64,000 nt of DNA from assembly GCA_947084935.1 (NCBI GenBank), contig CAMTUH010000004.1, positions 186,001-250,000 of the forward strand, written 5' to 3'. The position numbers were made by a program, and so were the translations under genes. Position 1 is the stretch's first letter; every line of letters starts with the position of its first letter. The notes below the pieces were generated by a model. The model was not told where the DNA came from. It saw only the letters and a program-made list of their open reading frames with translations, and did not search any database. This DNA is from CAMTUH01 sp947084935 (GTDB lineage: Bacteria; Pseudomonadota; Gammaproteobacteria; Coxiellales; Coxiellaceae). Positions 54,148 through 61,810 of this stretch are shown piece by piece.

Positions 54148-55164
54148 GCGGTGGTAAGTACTAAGCTCCTCCATCGACCACCGTGGCTTAACACGAATAT
54201 CAGTTCCTTCTTTTTGGCCGGCTTTCAAATGCAACCAGCCGTTGTAAGCGACCATCGCGCCGTTGTCGGTACAAAATTCTTGACGAGGAAAATACAATTT
54301 TCCGCCGATTTTCTCGATGCTTTTCAGCAATCGCTCGCGCAATTTTTTATTTGACGCAACGCCACCCACCATCACCAACGTATTCAACCCCGTTTTTTCT
54401 AACGCGCGCAGGCATTTTTGCATCAACGTATCCACCACCGCTTCTTCAAACGCACGCGCAATATCGGCGCGCGTCTGCTCATCATCACCGTATTGTTTGA
54501 AACAATGCACGGCGTGCGTTTTTAATCCGCTGAAACTGAAATTTAAATCGGGCCGATGAATCATGGGGCGCGGAAAATGAAAACGCTCGGGATTGCCCTG
54601 TTCGGCTAATTGAGCCAATGCAGGACCGCCGGGATAAGGAAGCCCCAATAATTTTGCGGTTTTATCGAAAGCTTCACCAACGGCGTCGTCGATGCTTTCA
54701 CCCAAAATGTGATAACCACCCAACTGTTTGACCTGAACCAACATCGTGTGCCCACCGGATACCAACAGCGCGATAAACGGATACTCCGGCGGATTTTTTT
54801 CAAGGCCGACGGCCATTAAGTGGGACTCCATGTGATGCAAGCCAACGACGGGAATGCGAAGCGCAAACGCAAGACTCTTTGCAATCGACGCTCCCACCAT
54901 CAGCGCGCCGATTAAGCCCGGACCTTTGGTATAAGCAATGCCATCAATTTCTTTTTTAGAAAGATTCGCGTCGGCAAGGGCTTTCTGAATCAAGGGTAAC
55001 GTTTTTCGAACGTGATCGCGTGACGCCAACTCGGGAACGACGCCGCCGTAAACGGCGTGCGTATCAATTTGGCTGTGAATGCAATGCGCTAATAATCCGC
55101 GCTCGCTGTCGTAAATTGCAACGGCGGTTTCATCGCAGGAAGTTTCAATGCCGAGTACATGCAT
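54139..55164 (-). CDS. tsaD: tRNA N6-threonylcarbamoyladenosine transferase TsaD
   Basis: Transfers threonylcarbamoyl to A37 of ANN-decoding tRNAs with TsaB and TsaE. The 341 residues have the Kae1/Gcp ASKHA fold: MHVLGIETSCDETAVAIYD, metal ligands in VVGLHHMESHL, VSGGHTMLV, and GGVASNKKLRERL with DNGAMVAYNG late. A family A repeat arm begins 3 nt upstream of its ATG, leaving no ordinary ribosome binding site, which is unusual for an essential gene. Confidence 0.96.
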   Translation of the reverse strand: MHVLGIETSCDETAVAIYDSERGLLAHCIHSQIDTHAVYGGVVPELASRDHVRKTLPLIQKALADANLSKKEIDGIAYTKGPGLIGALMVGASIAKSLAFALRIPVVGLHHMESHLMAVGLEKNPPEYPFIALLVSGGHTMLVQVKQLGGYHILGESIDDAVGEAFDKTAKLLGLPYPGGPALAQLAEQGNPERFHFPRPMIHRPDLNFSFSGLKTHAVHCFKQYGDDEQTRADIARAFEEAVVDTLMQKCLRALEKTGLNTLVMVGGVASNKKLRERLLKSIEKIGGKLYFPRQEFCTDNGAMVAYNGWLHLKAGQKEGTDIRVKPRWSMEELSTYHRSG

Positions 55165-55167
55165 AAT

Positions 55168-55198
55168 TTGTTGGGCTTCGAAGCTCAGCCCAACCTAC
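55168..55198. repeat. repeat family A, single arm
   Basis: This 31-nt copy begins TTGTTGGGCTTCGAAGC and ends CCAACCTAC, identical to the right arm at 9508-9538. It fills the space between mdh and tsaD and touches the tsaD initiation region. Confidence 0.85.
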
Positions 55199-55203
55199 TT
55201 TAA

Positions 55204-56193
55204 TTATTTAATTAATCCTAATTCTTTGACCGCATCCCGCTCGGAGCGCAATTCATCGAGTGTTTCTTTTAATTTTTGTTTCCCGAAATCGTTGTGCTGA
55301 ATGCCTTCGACAATTTTTACTTTCCCATTCTCCGTTCGACACGGAAATGAAAAAATTAATTCTTCATCAACGCCGTATTCGCCGTGCGAACACAAGGCTA
55401 CGGAATAACTTTCGTCTTTGGGAGTCTCTTGCTGCAAGCTCACAACGCTTCCCAACGCAGCATTGGCGGCGGATGCCGCAGACGAAGCACCACGCTCTTT
55501 AATAACAGCCGCTCCGCGTTGCTGAATAATCGGAATAAATTCTTCCGTCAACCATTTTTGATCTTTAATCGCCTCAGGCGCTAATTTACCTTTAATCGTC
55601 GCGTGATAAAAATCGGGGTATTGCGTGGACGAATGGTTGCCCCAAATAATCATGTTTTTTACGTCATTAACCGTCGCACCCGCTTTAATCGCCAATTGCG
55701 AAACGGCGCGGTTTTGATCTAATCGCGTCATCGCGTAAAAACGATCTCTCGGAATATCCGGCGCGTTGTGCATGGCAATCAAACAATTGGTATTACACGG
55801 ATTACCCACCACAAAAATACGCACGTCATTCGCGGCATTTTCATTCAATGCTTTTCCTTGAGCGGAAAAAATTCCACCATTTTTCTGCAGCAAATCGGAT
55901 CGTTCCATGCCGGCTTTGCGCGGTGCAGCACCCACTAAAATCGCCCAATTCACGTCATTAAATCCAACTTTAGGGTCGGAGGTGACAACTACGTTTTGCA
56001 ATAAGGGAAAAGCGCAATCTTCCAATTCCATGACCACGCCATGCAATGCAGGTAATGCGGGTTCTACTTCTAATAAATGTAAATCCACAGTGGTCTGGGG
56101 GCCAAACGCTTGACCGGACGCTAAACGAAACAATAACGCATAACCAATTTGCCCAGCGGCACCCGTTACGACTACTTTTACGTGCTTGGTCAC
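55204..56193 (-). CDS. mdh: malate dehydrogenase
   Basis: NAD-dependent oxidation of malate to oxaloacetate in the TCA cycle. At 329 residues it belongs to the long cytosolic-like MDH type. The Rossmann motif VVTGAAGQIGYALLFRLASG opens the protein, AAPRKAGMERSDLL holds the mobile-loop arginines, VGNPCNTN and the Arg-rich AMTRLDQNRA follow, and the catalytic His is in IIWGNHSSTQYPDF. Its ATG overlaps the cysQ stop by 4 nt. Confidence 0.96.
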   Translation of the reverse strand: MTKHVKVVVTGAAGQIGYALLFRLASGQAFGPQTTVDLHLLEVEPALPALHGVVMELEDCAFPLLQNVVVTSDPKVGFNDVNWAILVGAAPRKAGMERSDLLQKNGGIFSAQGKALNENAANDVRIFVVGNPCNTNCLIAMHNAPDIPRDRFYAMTRLDQNRAVSQLAIKAGATVNDVKNMIIWGNHSSTQYPDFYHATIKGKLAPEAIKDQKWLTEEFIPIIQQRGAAVIKERGASSAASAANAALGSVVSLQQETPKDESYSVALCSHGEYGVDEELIFSFPCRTENGKVKIVEGIQHNDFGKQKLKETLDELRSERDAVKELGLIK

Positions 56194-57023
56194 TTCTCTC
56201 TCCTCTTTTGCTCAACCAGATCAATAATTTTATTCTTTTGACTCGGATCGCCAAAGGCCACAAACGCCGGATTGACGAGCGATTCGGAGGTGTTATAGTG
56301 CAGCGGATTGCCATTGAAATCAAGCACGGCACCGCCTGCCGCTTCGAGGACACACTGAGCCGCGGCCGTATCCCACTCACTCGTGTTTCCAAATCGAGGA
56401 TAAATATCCCCCTTCCTTTCCGCAATCCAGCAAAACTTTAGTGAGCTGTTCATGCGTATCAAATCGCAGCCCGGAATTTGTTTAAATAAATCCGGCAGTC
56501 GCGGCGATCGAAGATAACGCCCCAGCAATACTTGAAAGGATTTCCAATCGAGGGATTTCGTGTGAATCGCTATCGGTGTGTTTTTTTCAATTTGTTTAAA
56601 CGCACCTTTCCCTTTAATCGCGAAGTAACAACTGTTTTTCGCCGGCGCATAAACAACACCCATCCGAGAGTGATGTTGATCGATCAATGCAATATTCACG
56701 GTGAATTCGTCACTGTGTTCGACAAAACCACGAGTCCCATCAAGCGGGTCAACCAACCAATACCGGGTCCAATTTTTTCGTATTTCGTAAGACGGGATTA
56801 CGCCTTCTTCAGAAAGCACGGGAATCGACGGCGTTAATTTGTGTAATCCTTCGAAAATAATTTCATTCGCCCGCACATCCGCTTTAGTTAACAGCGTGTG
56901 GTCTCGCTTTTGAGTCACGCCAATTTCTTCAGAAGAAGCGTAAAAATAGGGTAAGATTTCACGGCCGGCTTTTTGTGCGATGGCGACGACGGGATCGAGC
57001 CAGCTCTGCCATTCACCGTCCAC
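56190..57023 (-). CDS. cysQ: 3'(2'),5'-bisphosphate nucleotidase CysQ
   Basis: Inositol-monophosphatase-fold enzyme that removes the 3'-phosphate of PAP/PAPS. From GTG 57023, with GAGAGG 6 nt upstream, it has 277 residues; a TTG start 15 nt earlier is possible. Metal-binding motifs are PVLSEEG near 75, WLVDPLDGTRGFVEHSDEF near 90-110 and SEWDTAAAQCVLEAAGG near 215. It is between nudE and mdh in a tightly packed minus-strand operon. Confidence 0.92.
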   Translation of the reverse strand: MDGEWQSWLDPVVAIAQKAGREILPYFYASSEEIGVTQKRDHTLLTKADVRANEIIFEGLHKLTPSIPVLSEEGVIPSYEIRKNWTRYWLVDPLDGTRGFVEHSDEFTVNIALIDQHHSRMGVVYAPAKNSCYFAIKGKGAFKQIEKNTPIAIHTKSLDWKSFQVLLGRYLRSPRLPDLFKQIPGCDLIRMNSSLKFCWIAERKGDIYPRFGNTSEWDTAAAQCVLEAAGGAVLDFNGNPLHYNTSESLVNPAFVAFGDPSQKNKIIDLVEQKRREK

Positions 57024-57558
57024 GTTGTTGCCTCTCAATTAAAAATAAAGCCGCAACGCTCCTTGCTTCATGAAATTCGGGATTCGCCAGCAGCGCATCG
57101 ATGTCGTTCAACTTCCACGGAATCACTTCCATCGACTCAGGTTCATCGCCCTCAGCAGTCTCGGGATATAAATCGGTGGCCACAATAACGTGCATTTTTG
57201 AATGCAGATAACCGGGTGATGCACTGAACTCAGCGATTCGTGCCATGCGCCGCGCGCCGTAGCCTACTTCTTCCTTCAACTCACGCGCCGCCGTTACCAT
57301 CAAATCTTCGTCTTTTTCCACGGCACCTTTGGGAAAAGCCAAGACGTATTCATCGACACCCGCACTGTATTCACGCACCAAAAGCACGGTATTTTCATCC
57401 AGAACAGGCACGATCAACACAGAACCCCGCCCTCGACCGCAGATCCGCTCAAAGTGCCGCTCTTCCCCATTCGAAAAGCGCAAATGCACGCCTTCGATAT
57501 CGAATAATCGACTTTGGGCGAGCACGACTTTGTTAAGGATTGTTGGTTTTGATTTCAT
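57013..57558 (-). CDS. nudE: ADP-compounds hydrolase NudE
   Basis: A Nudix hydrolase for ADP-ribose, NADH and diadenosine polyphosphates. From ATG 57556-57558 it has 181 residues, close to E. coli NudE (186). The Nudix box is visible: GAVEKDEDLMVTAARELKEE followed by VGY. SRLFDIEGVHLRFSNGEERHFE at the N-terminus is characteristic. It overlaps cysQ; nudE and cysQ are neighbours in many gammaproteobacteria. Confidence 0.94.
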   Translation of the reverse strand: MKSKPTILNKVVLAQSRLFDIEGVHLRFSNGEERHFERICGRGRGSVLIVPVLDENTVLLVREYSAGVDEYVLAFPKGAVEKDEDLMVTAARELKEEVGYGARRMARIAEFSASPGYLHSKMHVIVATDLYPETAEGDEPESMEVIPWKLNDIDALLANPEFHEARSVAALFLIERQQRGR

Positions 57559-57621
57559 TGATGAGTAGTGTATCTTGAAAACTGCCCCACCAAAAGCAGG
57601 AAAATTTTGATACAATGACGC

Positions 57622-58770
57622 ATGTCGTCTTCAGTCCATTATATTCCACTGAGCTTATACATCCACACCCCGTGGTGCATACGTAAATGCCCGTATTGCG
57701 ACTTTAATTCGCACGTCCATCGAGGCGAATTACCTGAAATGCAATACATTGACCGCTTATGCGAGGAAATAACAAATTACCTTCCAATAATACAACACCG
57801 AGAGATTCACTCTATTTTTATCGGTGGCGGCACACCGAGTTTATTTTCAGCAACAGCCTACGAAAAATTATTTCAATTTTTACGGGAAAAACTTTCCTTT
57901 GAAAATAATCTGGAAATCACGCTCGAAGCCAATCCAGGAACGGTTGAGCAAAAACGATTTGACGCTTATCGAAAAATTGGCATCAATCGATTATCACTGG
58001 GCATACAAAGTTTTGACGATGAAAAATTGAAAGTACTGGGAAGAATTCACGACGGCCAAGAAGCCTCACGTGCAATCTATACCGCAAAAAACGCCGGATT
58101 CGACAACATCAATCTCGATTTAATGTTTGGCTTACCGCATCAAACAACCGAACAGGCCTTATCCGATTTGCACAAAGCACTCGCTTTACACCCCACTCAT
58201 ATTTCGTGGTATCAATTAACTCTTGAACCGAATACTTTTTTTTACAAACAGCCACCGCCCTTACCGGAAGACGATCTCACGTGGGAAATACAAGAACACG
58301 GTCAACGCTTATTAAAAGAAAATTGTTTTTTGCACTACGAAGTTTCCGCGTACGGACGGCCGGGATTTTTCTGCGCGCATAATTTGAATTACTGGGAATT
58401 TGGCGATTATCTCGGGATCGGTGCCGGCGCGCACAGTAAATTGACCCACGGCCAAACGGGCCTCATTACCCGCCACTGGAACGTGAAAAACCCAAAAACG
58501 TATCTCGACCCCTCAAAATCCCCTTGTGAAGGCCAGCGCGTCTTAACTCCGGCAGAACTACCCCTCGAGTTCATGATGAACGCCCTGCGACTGCAAAAGC
58601 CCATTCCCCACGCGCTCTTCACCCAGCGCACCGGTCTATCCAAAGCCACCCTCGATCCCCTCCTGAAAAGCGCCTTCACGCGTCGTTTGATGAGCCACCA
58701 GGAGCAGGCCTGGGAGGTGACCACCCTTGGACACCGCTTCCTGAACGAGCTCCTGGAACTCTTTCTGTAG
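57622..58770 (+). CDS. hemW: radical SAM heme chaperone HemW
   Basis: A 382-residue radical SAM protein with the motif CIRKCPYCDF (CxxxCxxC) near residue 20-28, GGGTPSLF, EANPGTVE, INRLSLGIQSFDD and LDLMFGLPHQT, all typical of HemW, which is resembled by but distinct from coproporphyrinogen oxidase HemN. The C-terminal domain is LMNALRL-type. The TAG stop (58768-58770) is the first codon of a family B repeat. Confidence 0.95.
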   Translation: MSSSVHYIPLSLYIHTPWCIRKCPYCDFNSHVHRGELPEMQYIDRLCEEITNYLPIIQHREIHSIFIGGGTPSLFSATAYEKLFQFLREKLSFENNLEITLEANPGTVEQKRFDAYRKIGINRLSLGIQSFDDEKLKVLGRIHDGQEASRAIYTAKNAGFDNINLDLMFGLPHQTTEQALSDLHKALALHPTHISWYQLTLEPNTFFYKQPPPLPEDDLTWEIQEHGQRLLKENCFLHYEVSAYGRPGFFCAHNLNYWEFGDYLGIGAGAHSKLTHGQTGLITRHWNVKNPKTYLDPSKSPCEGQRVLTPAELPLEFMMNALRLQKPIPHALFTQRTGLSKATLDPLLKSAFTRRLMSHQEQAWEVTTLGHRFLNELLELFL

Positions 58771-58841
58771 CCTGGGTGAAGCCTCGCGCCGAGGCGTAAC
58801 CCAGGAATTCCTTGATTACGCATGGCTGCATCAAGGCTACG
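58767..58841. repeat. repeat family B, full unit at the hemW 3' end
   Basis: It runs from GTAGCCTGGGTGAAGCC to CATCAAGGCTACG, with the internal palindrome CCTCGCGCCGAGG and GGAATTCC. The hemW stop codon is inside it. Confidence 0.88.
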
Positions 58842-58843
58842 TC

Positions 58844-58871
58844 ATATCTGTAAGAGATATCTCACAGATAT
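58844..58871. promoter_or_regulatory. GacA/UvrY-type upstream activating palindrome
   Basis: A 28-bp palindrome with one mismatched pair. Its core at 58849-58866 is TGTAAGAGATATCTCACA, one base from the GacA consensus TGTAAG-N6-CTTACA and, complemented, 16 of 18 bases identical to the E. coli UvrY site as I recall it. It is centred about 65 nt before the predicted start of the GGA-rich RNA, the position such sites occupy ahead of rsmY/rsmZ. Confidence 0.72.
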
Positions 58872-58922
58872 AATCCTATATAGCTGATACCGCTGAACCC
58901 CCAATATGTTTATTATTTGCAC

Positions 58923-59100
58923 ATATCAGGATCTTCTTTCTTCTCGGATGGTAAACAGGACAGGGGCAAAGGATAGAGCAACAGGATAGCGCAAAGGATG
59001 GTTTTCAAGGAAGTGGGATAGGGAAACCCCACAGAAGCTCAAGGATGTTCATTTGATGGTTTGGTGGGGATGGCTAAGGATTGTTATCCCCATCATTCTG
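58923..59100 (+). ncRNA. candidate CsrB/RsmY-class CsrA-sequestering RNA
   Basis: This gap has no convincing open frame but twelve GGA triplets between 58929 and 59080, many as AAGGA or CAGGA. The middle ones are spaced 12 or 13 nt apart (58946, 58958, 58971, 58984, 58996, 59009), as in RNAs that titrate CsrA/RsmA. A TATTAT minus-10 at 58911-58916 would start transcription near 58923. A 9-bp hairpin at 59063-59094 may end it, though its U-tract is poor, so read-through into the monooxygenase gene is possible. The GacA-type palindrome lies upstream. Confidence 0.68.
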
Positions 59101-59112
59101 TCTGCAAAAGGT

Positions 59113-59132
59113 CTCGCGGCAAGCCGCGAGGT
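59113..59132 (+). promoter_or_regulatory. hairpin overlapping a ribosome binding site
   Basis: CTCGCGG (59113-59119) pairs with CCGCGAG (59124-59130) around CAAG. The right arm includes the first three bases of GAGGT, the ribosome binding site of the gene starting at 59138. Translation may therefore need the stem to open. Confidence 0.5.
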
Positions 59133-59137
59133 ATGAA

Positions 59138-60742
59138 ATGAAAACACAAATTCCCGTTCTTATCGTCGGCGCCGGTCCAACCGGATTATTGGCGGCCTGC
59201 GAATTATCCCGTCACGGCATCCCCGTCCGAATTATCGATAAAAAACCCGAAGCGAGCCAAACCTCAAACGCGTTGGGCATTCAACCGCGAACTCTGGAAC
59301 TGTTTGATCTCATCGGCATTGTTGATCGCTTTTTAAAGGCAGGTCACCCCGCTGCGGGTGTGCGCATTTACCGCGACGGTAAAGTGATGGTCCGCATGGA
59401 ATTAAACGGTATTGACTCCCCCTATCCTTTTATCTTTTTGCTCCCTCAAAATGTAACGGAAAAAATTTTAGCGGAGCGATTACAAGAATTCACGGTTTCC
59501 ATCGAGCGTTCTCGAGAATTGGTTTCTGTGACTAAAAATACCGATTATTTGCTTGCGAAAATCAAACATGCAAACGGAGAAATAGAAGAAATTCACTGCC
59601 ATTGGATAATCGGCTGCGACGGATTACACAGCGCGGTCCGCGAAAATACCTCTATTATTTTCGAAGGTGAAGATATCCCACAACCCTTTTTGCTTGCCGA
59701 CGCCTCACTGGAAACTAAACTCCCTAAAAATATATTGGCGGCCTTTTTCTCGAAAAAAAACATCATGGCGATTTTTCCGATTGAAGGCGATCGATACCGC
59801 CTGATGGGCAGTCTGAACGAAAGCACCGACACGAATTCCATCGACGACGCTCTGATTCGTGAAGTCGTGAAAAAACGATCCTACGGAATATTTTCCTTAA
59901 AATCGATTAATTGGTCTTCGCATTTTTGGATACACAGCAAAGCCGTCAACGCCATGCGCGAAGGACGTATTTTTATTGCGGGTGATGCGGCCCACGTTCA
60001 TTCTCCCGTCGGCGGACAAGGCATGAATACAGGATTGCAAGACGTGCACAATCTGGCGTGGAAATTAGCGCTCGTCATTAAAGGCTCAGCGAAAGACACT
60101 CTACTGGAAAGCTACAACGCGGAAAGGCTTCCCGTCGTGAAAGGCATCGTCGCCGTAACGGATCGTTTGTCGCGAATGATGTTATCGAAGAATCCCTTGT
60201 TAAAGGGAGTGCGCTTTCTCGCTATGAAAACAATTCCGCGCATTGCTTTTCTTCGAAAAAAACTCAGCCAACGATTAACACAAATCGCTACGCGCTACCA
60301 CAAAAGTCCGGCGATCGACACTCATCACGTGATGAGTGCGCACGCACCCAAGCCCGGCGAACGCGCACCGGATGTCCTGCTATCGCCTCAACACCGTCTT
60401 TATGATTCGCTGCGAAATACACAGCACAATGTATTACTGTTTATCGGAGAAAATTTTCCTGCTCATTTACTCCCGAATTTAATCGAGAACATTAAAAATC
60501 TTAATCGTATTTTTCCCGAACTACTTAATATTCACATTGTCAGCACAACACCCATAAATGAAGTCAACAATCTTATTCTAGACAGTAATAAAACAGCACA
60601 CGCACGATATGGCGTGAAATACCCGGGATTATATTTGATTCGTCCTGATAATATCGTGGCATACTGCTCTAATCGCCTCGATTTCAAATCACTTCAAGAA
60701 TTTTTAAGCAGCTATCTTAAAAATTCGCTTGCCTTTCTGTAA
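59138..60742 (+). CDS. FAD-dependent aromatic monooxygenase (PHBH/TfdB type)
   Basis: A 534-residue group A flavin monooxygenase. The FAD fingerprint LIVGAGPTGLLAACELSRHG is near 7-26, WIIGCDGLHSAVRE is the DG motif, and IFIAGDAAHVHSPVGGQGMN is the second FAD motif near 280-300. A C-terminal thioredoxin-like domain of about 110 residues ends the protein, as in phenol hydroxylases and polyketide hydroxylases. The substrate is unknown; no aromatic pathway genes are adjacent. The start is ATG 59138 with GAGGT 5 nt before; a longer frame from 59081 would start within the RNA region. Confidence 0.88.
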   Translation: MKTQIPVLIVGAGPTGLLAACELSRHGIPVRIIDKKPEASQTSNALGIQPRTLELFDLIGIVDRFLKAGHPAAGVRIYRDGKVMVRMELNGIDSPYPFIFLLPQNVTEKILAERLQEFTVSIERSRELVSVTKNTDYLLAKIKHANGEIEEIHCHWIIGCDGLHSAVRENTSIIFEGEDIPQPFLLADASLETKLPKNILAAFFSKKNIMAIFPIEGDRYRLMGSLNESTDTNSIDDALIREVVKKRSYGIFSLKSINWSSHFWIHSKAVNAMREGRIFIAGDAAHVHSPVGGQGMNTGLQDVHNLAWKLALVIKGSAKDTLLESYNAERLPVVKGIVAVTDRLSRMMLSKNPLLKGVRFLAMKTIPRIAFLRKKLSQRLTQIATRYHKSPAIDTHHVMSAHAPKPGERAPDVLLSPQHRLYDSLRNTQHNVLLFIGENFPAHLLPNLIENIKNLNRIFPELLNIHIVSTTPINEVNNLILDSNKTAHARYGVKYPGLYLIRPDNIVAYCSNRLDFKSLQEFLSSYLKNSLAFL

Positions 60743-60780
60743 AAAGTTTGATATAGAATAAAGTTTTTGTGGGTGGAGTA

Positions 60781-61263
60781 ATGAGAGGTGAAGCTTCAAA
60801 ATGGAAATTCATCGAAACTAAGAAAAATATTACCGTCCTAAGGAAGACTGACACTTTAAAATTTACTCAGACCTTAGAAGAGAAAGCCGTAACTATCCTA
60901 CGAATTACTTGTGGCATTCACGAGATAAAAACTTCAGACACGATAACTTACTGGAAAAAAACGGGTGCAGAACGAGACACCGAAAGTTTACGCATTGTCA
61001 ATGCACTCATTGACTCATTGAAAAAAGAACTCAACCTTAAAGACAAAGACCATTTTACATTTTCGTGTAGCTACAGTATTGAGCAAATCACTTATTCAAT
61101 TATTATCCATTTAGAGTGTGATCCCGATAACTTTTTCGCCTACCGAGATACTCTAGCATCGTTAAAAATTTTAACCCCCGAGGAATGTGATCAGTTGGAG
61201 TCTGAAATTCAAGAGCGCTCAGACAAATCCGAAACGTCCTCCCAAACGCCCAGTCTCTCGTAG
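60781..61263 (+). CDS. hypothetical protein, charged orphan
   Basis: A 160-residue protein, Lys/Glu/Thr-rich, with a glutamate- and serine-rich C-terminal tail (EIQERSDKSETSSQTPSLS). No signal peptide, membrane segment or known family. The start is ATG 60781 with GGTGGAG just before it. The TAG stop (61261-61263) is supplied by a family B repeat. The tail resembles C-terminal secretion signals of Dot/Icm substrates, a weak hint only. Confidence 0.75.
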   Translation: MRGEASKWKFIETKKNITVLRKTDTLKFTQTLEEKAVTILRITCGIHEIKTSDTITYWKKTGAERDTESLRIVNALIDSLKKELNLKDKDHFTFSCSYSIEQITYSIIIHLECDPDNFFAYRDTLASLKILTPEECDQLESEIQERSDKSETSSQTPSLS

Positions 61264-61334
61264 CCTGGGTGAAGCCTCGCCTCGAGGCGCAACCCAGGAA
61301 TTCCTTGATTTCGCAGAGCTTCATCAAGGCTACG
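61259..61334. repeat. repeat family B, full unit
   Basis: It runs from CGTAGCCTGGGTGAAGCC to CATCAAGGCTACG. The stop codon of the preceding orphan gene is inside it. It differs from the 58767-58841 copy at scattered positions, mainly in the central palindrome. Confidence 0.88.
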
Positions 61335-61337
61335 AGC

Positions 61338-61367
61338 TAAAAATACCACGTGTTTACACGTGGTATT
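61338..61367 (-). terminator. terminator of the small membrane protein gene
   Basis: A 12-bp perfect stem (AATACCACGTGT with its complement, 61342-61353 and 61356-61367) followed on the minus strand by a short U-tract (from 61342 down to 61338). It begins 1 nt past the stop codon of the 61368-61634 gene. Confidence 0.75.
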
Positions 61368-61634
61368 CTATTTTCGGAATTTGAGGTAAATGGACTTCCC
61401 CAGCCCAAACAAGCTGATAATCAACCACGCGATTTCGATCACACCGGAGGCTAAATTCCAGGAATAATACAGCGATACCAAAATAAAACACGCACCAACG
61501 GCATTCAACAGCGAATACAAAACGCTGTCTTGACCGAGCCGATCAATTTGCAACAACAAATAAGCCACTAAAATAAGCACAACACCCACCATACCAATGG
61601 CATTGTATTCCGTTGCAATAAATCTCGTTATCAT
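61368..61634 (-). CDS. small inner-membrane protein, CBU_0592-like family
   Basis: An 88-residue protein with three hydrophobic segments (12-33, 40-60 and 63-80) and the pattern GMVGVVLILVAYLLLQ ... SLLNAVGACFILVSL ... GVIEIAWLIISLFGL. This matches a family of uncharacterised bacterial membrane proteins. The start is ATG 61632-61634 with GAGG 8 nt before; a longer frame to 61787 would be encoded by repeat DNA. Function unknown. Confidence 0.82.
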   Translation of the reverse strand: MITRFIATEYNAIGMVGVVLILVAYLLLQIDRLGQDSVLYSLLNAVGACFILVSLYYSWNLASGVIEIAWLIISLFGLGKSIYLKFRK

Positions 61635-61696
61635 TCCTATGTCCTCATCTTCGCTAAAACCATTTTTTGCATCACAATCATTGCCCGTCCTCGCCT

Positions 61697-61810
61697 CCGT
61701 CATCGCGAGCCCACGAAGTGGGCGTGACGATCCAGAATTAATTAATCCTGGATTCCCCGCGGTCAAGCCGCGGGGCTTCGGCGGCACCTAATGGCGCCTC
61801 GCAATGACGG
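61697..61810. repeat. composite palindromic repeat, family C
   Basis: Outer ends CCGTCATCGCGAG and CTCGCAATGACGG form an inverted pair. Inside are nested palindromes: GCCCACGAAGTGGGC, GATCCAGAATTAATTAATCC and CCCCGCGGTCAAGCCGCGGGG. It overlaps the 3' end of the DUF2797 gene and supplies its last 24 or so codons. The inner core is shared with the element at 4765-4934. Confidence 0.75.

Noticed and set aside
58869..58874. TATAAT as the minus-10 of the GGA-rich RNA.
   Set aside because: It overlaps the edge of the GacA-type palindrome, where an activator would block polymerase. The TATTAT at 58911 gives the usual activator distance.
61635..61787. Extension of the small membrane protein to 139 residues.
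   Set aside because: The extra part comes largely from the family C repeat, and the ATG at 61634 has its own ribosome binding site.
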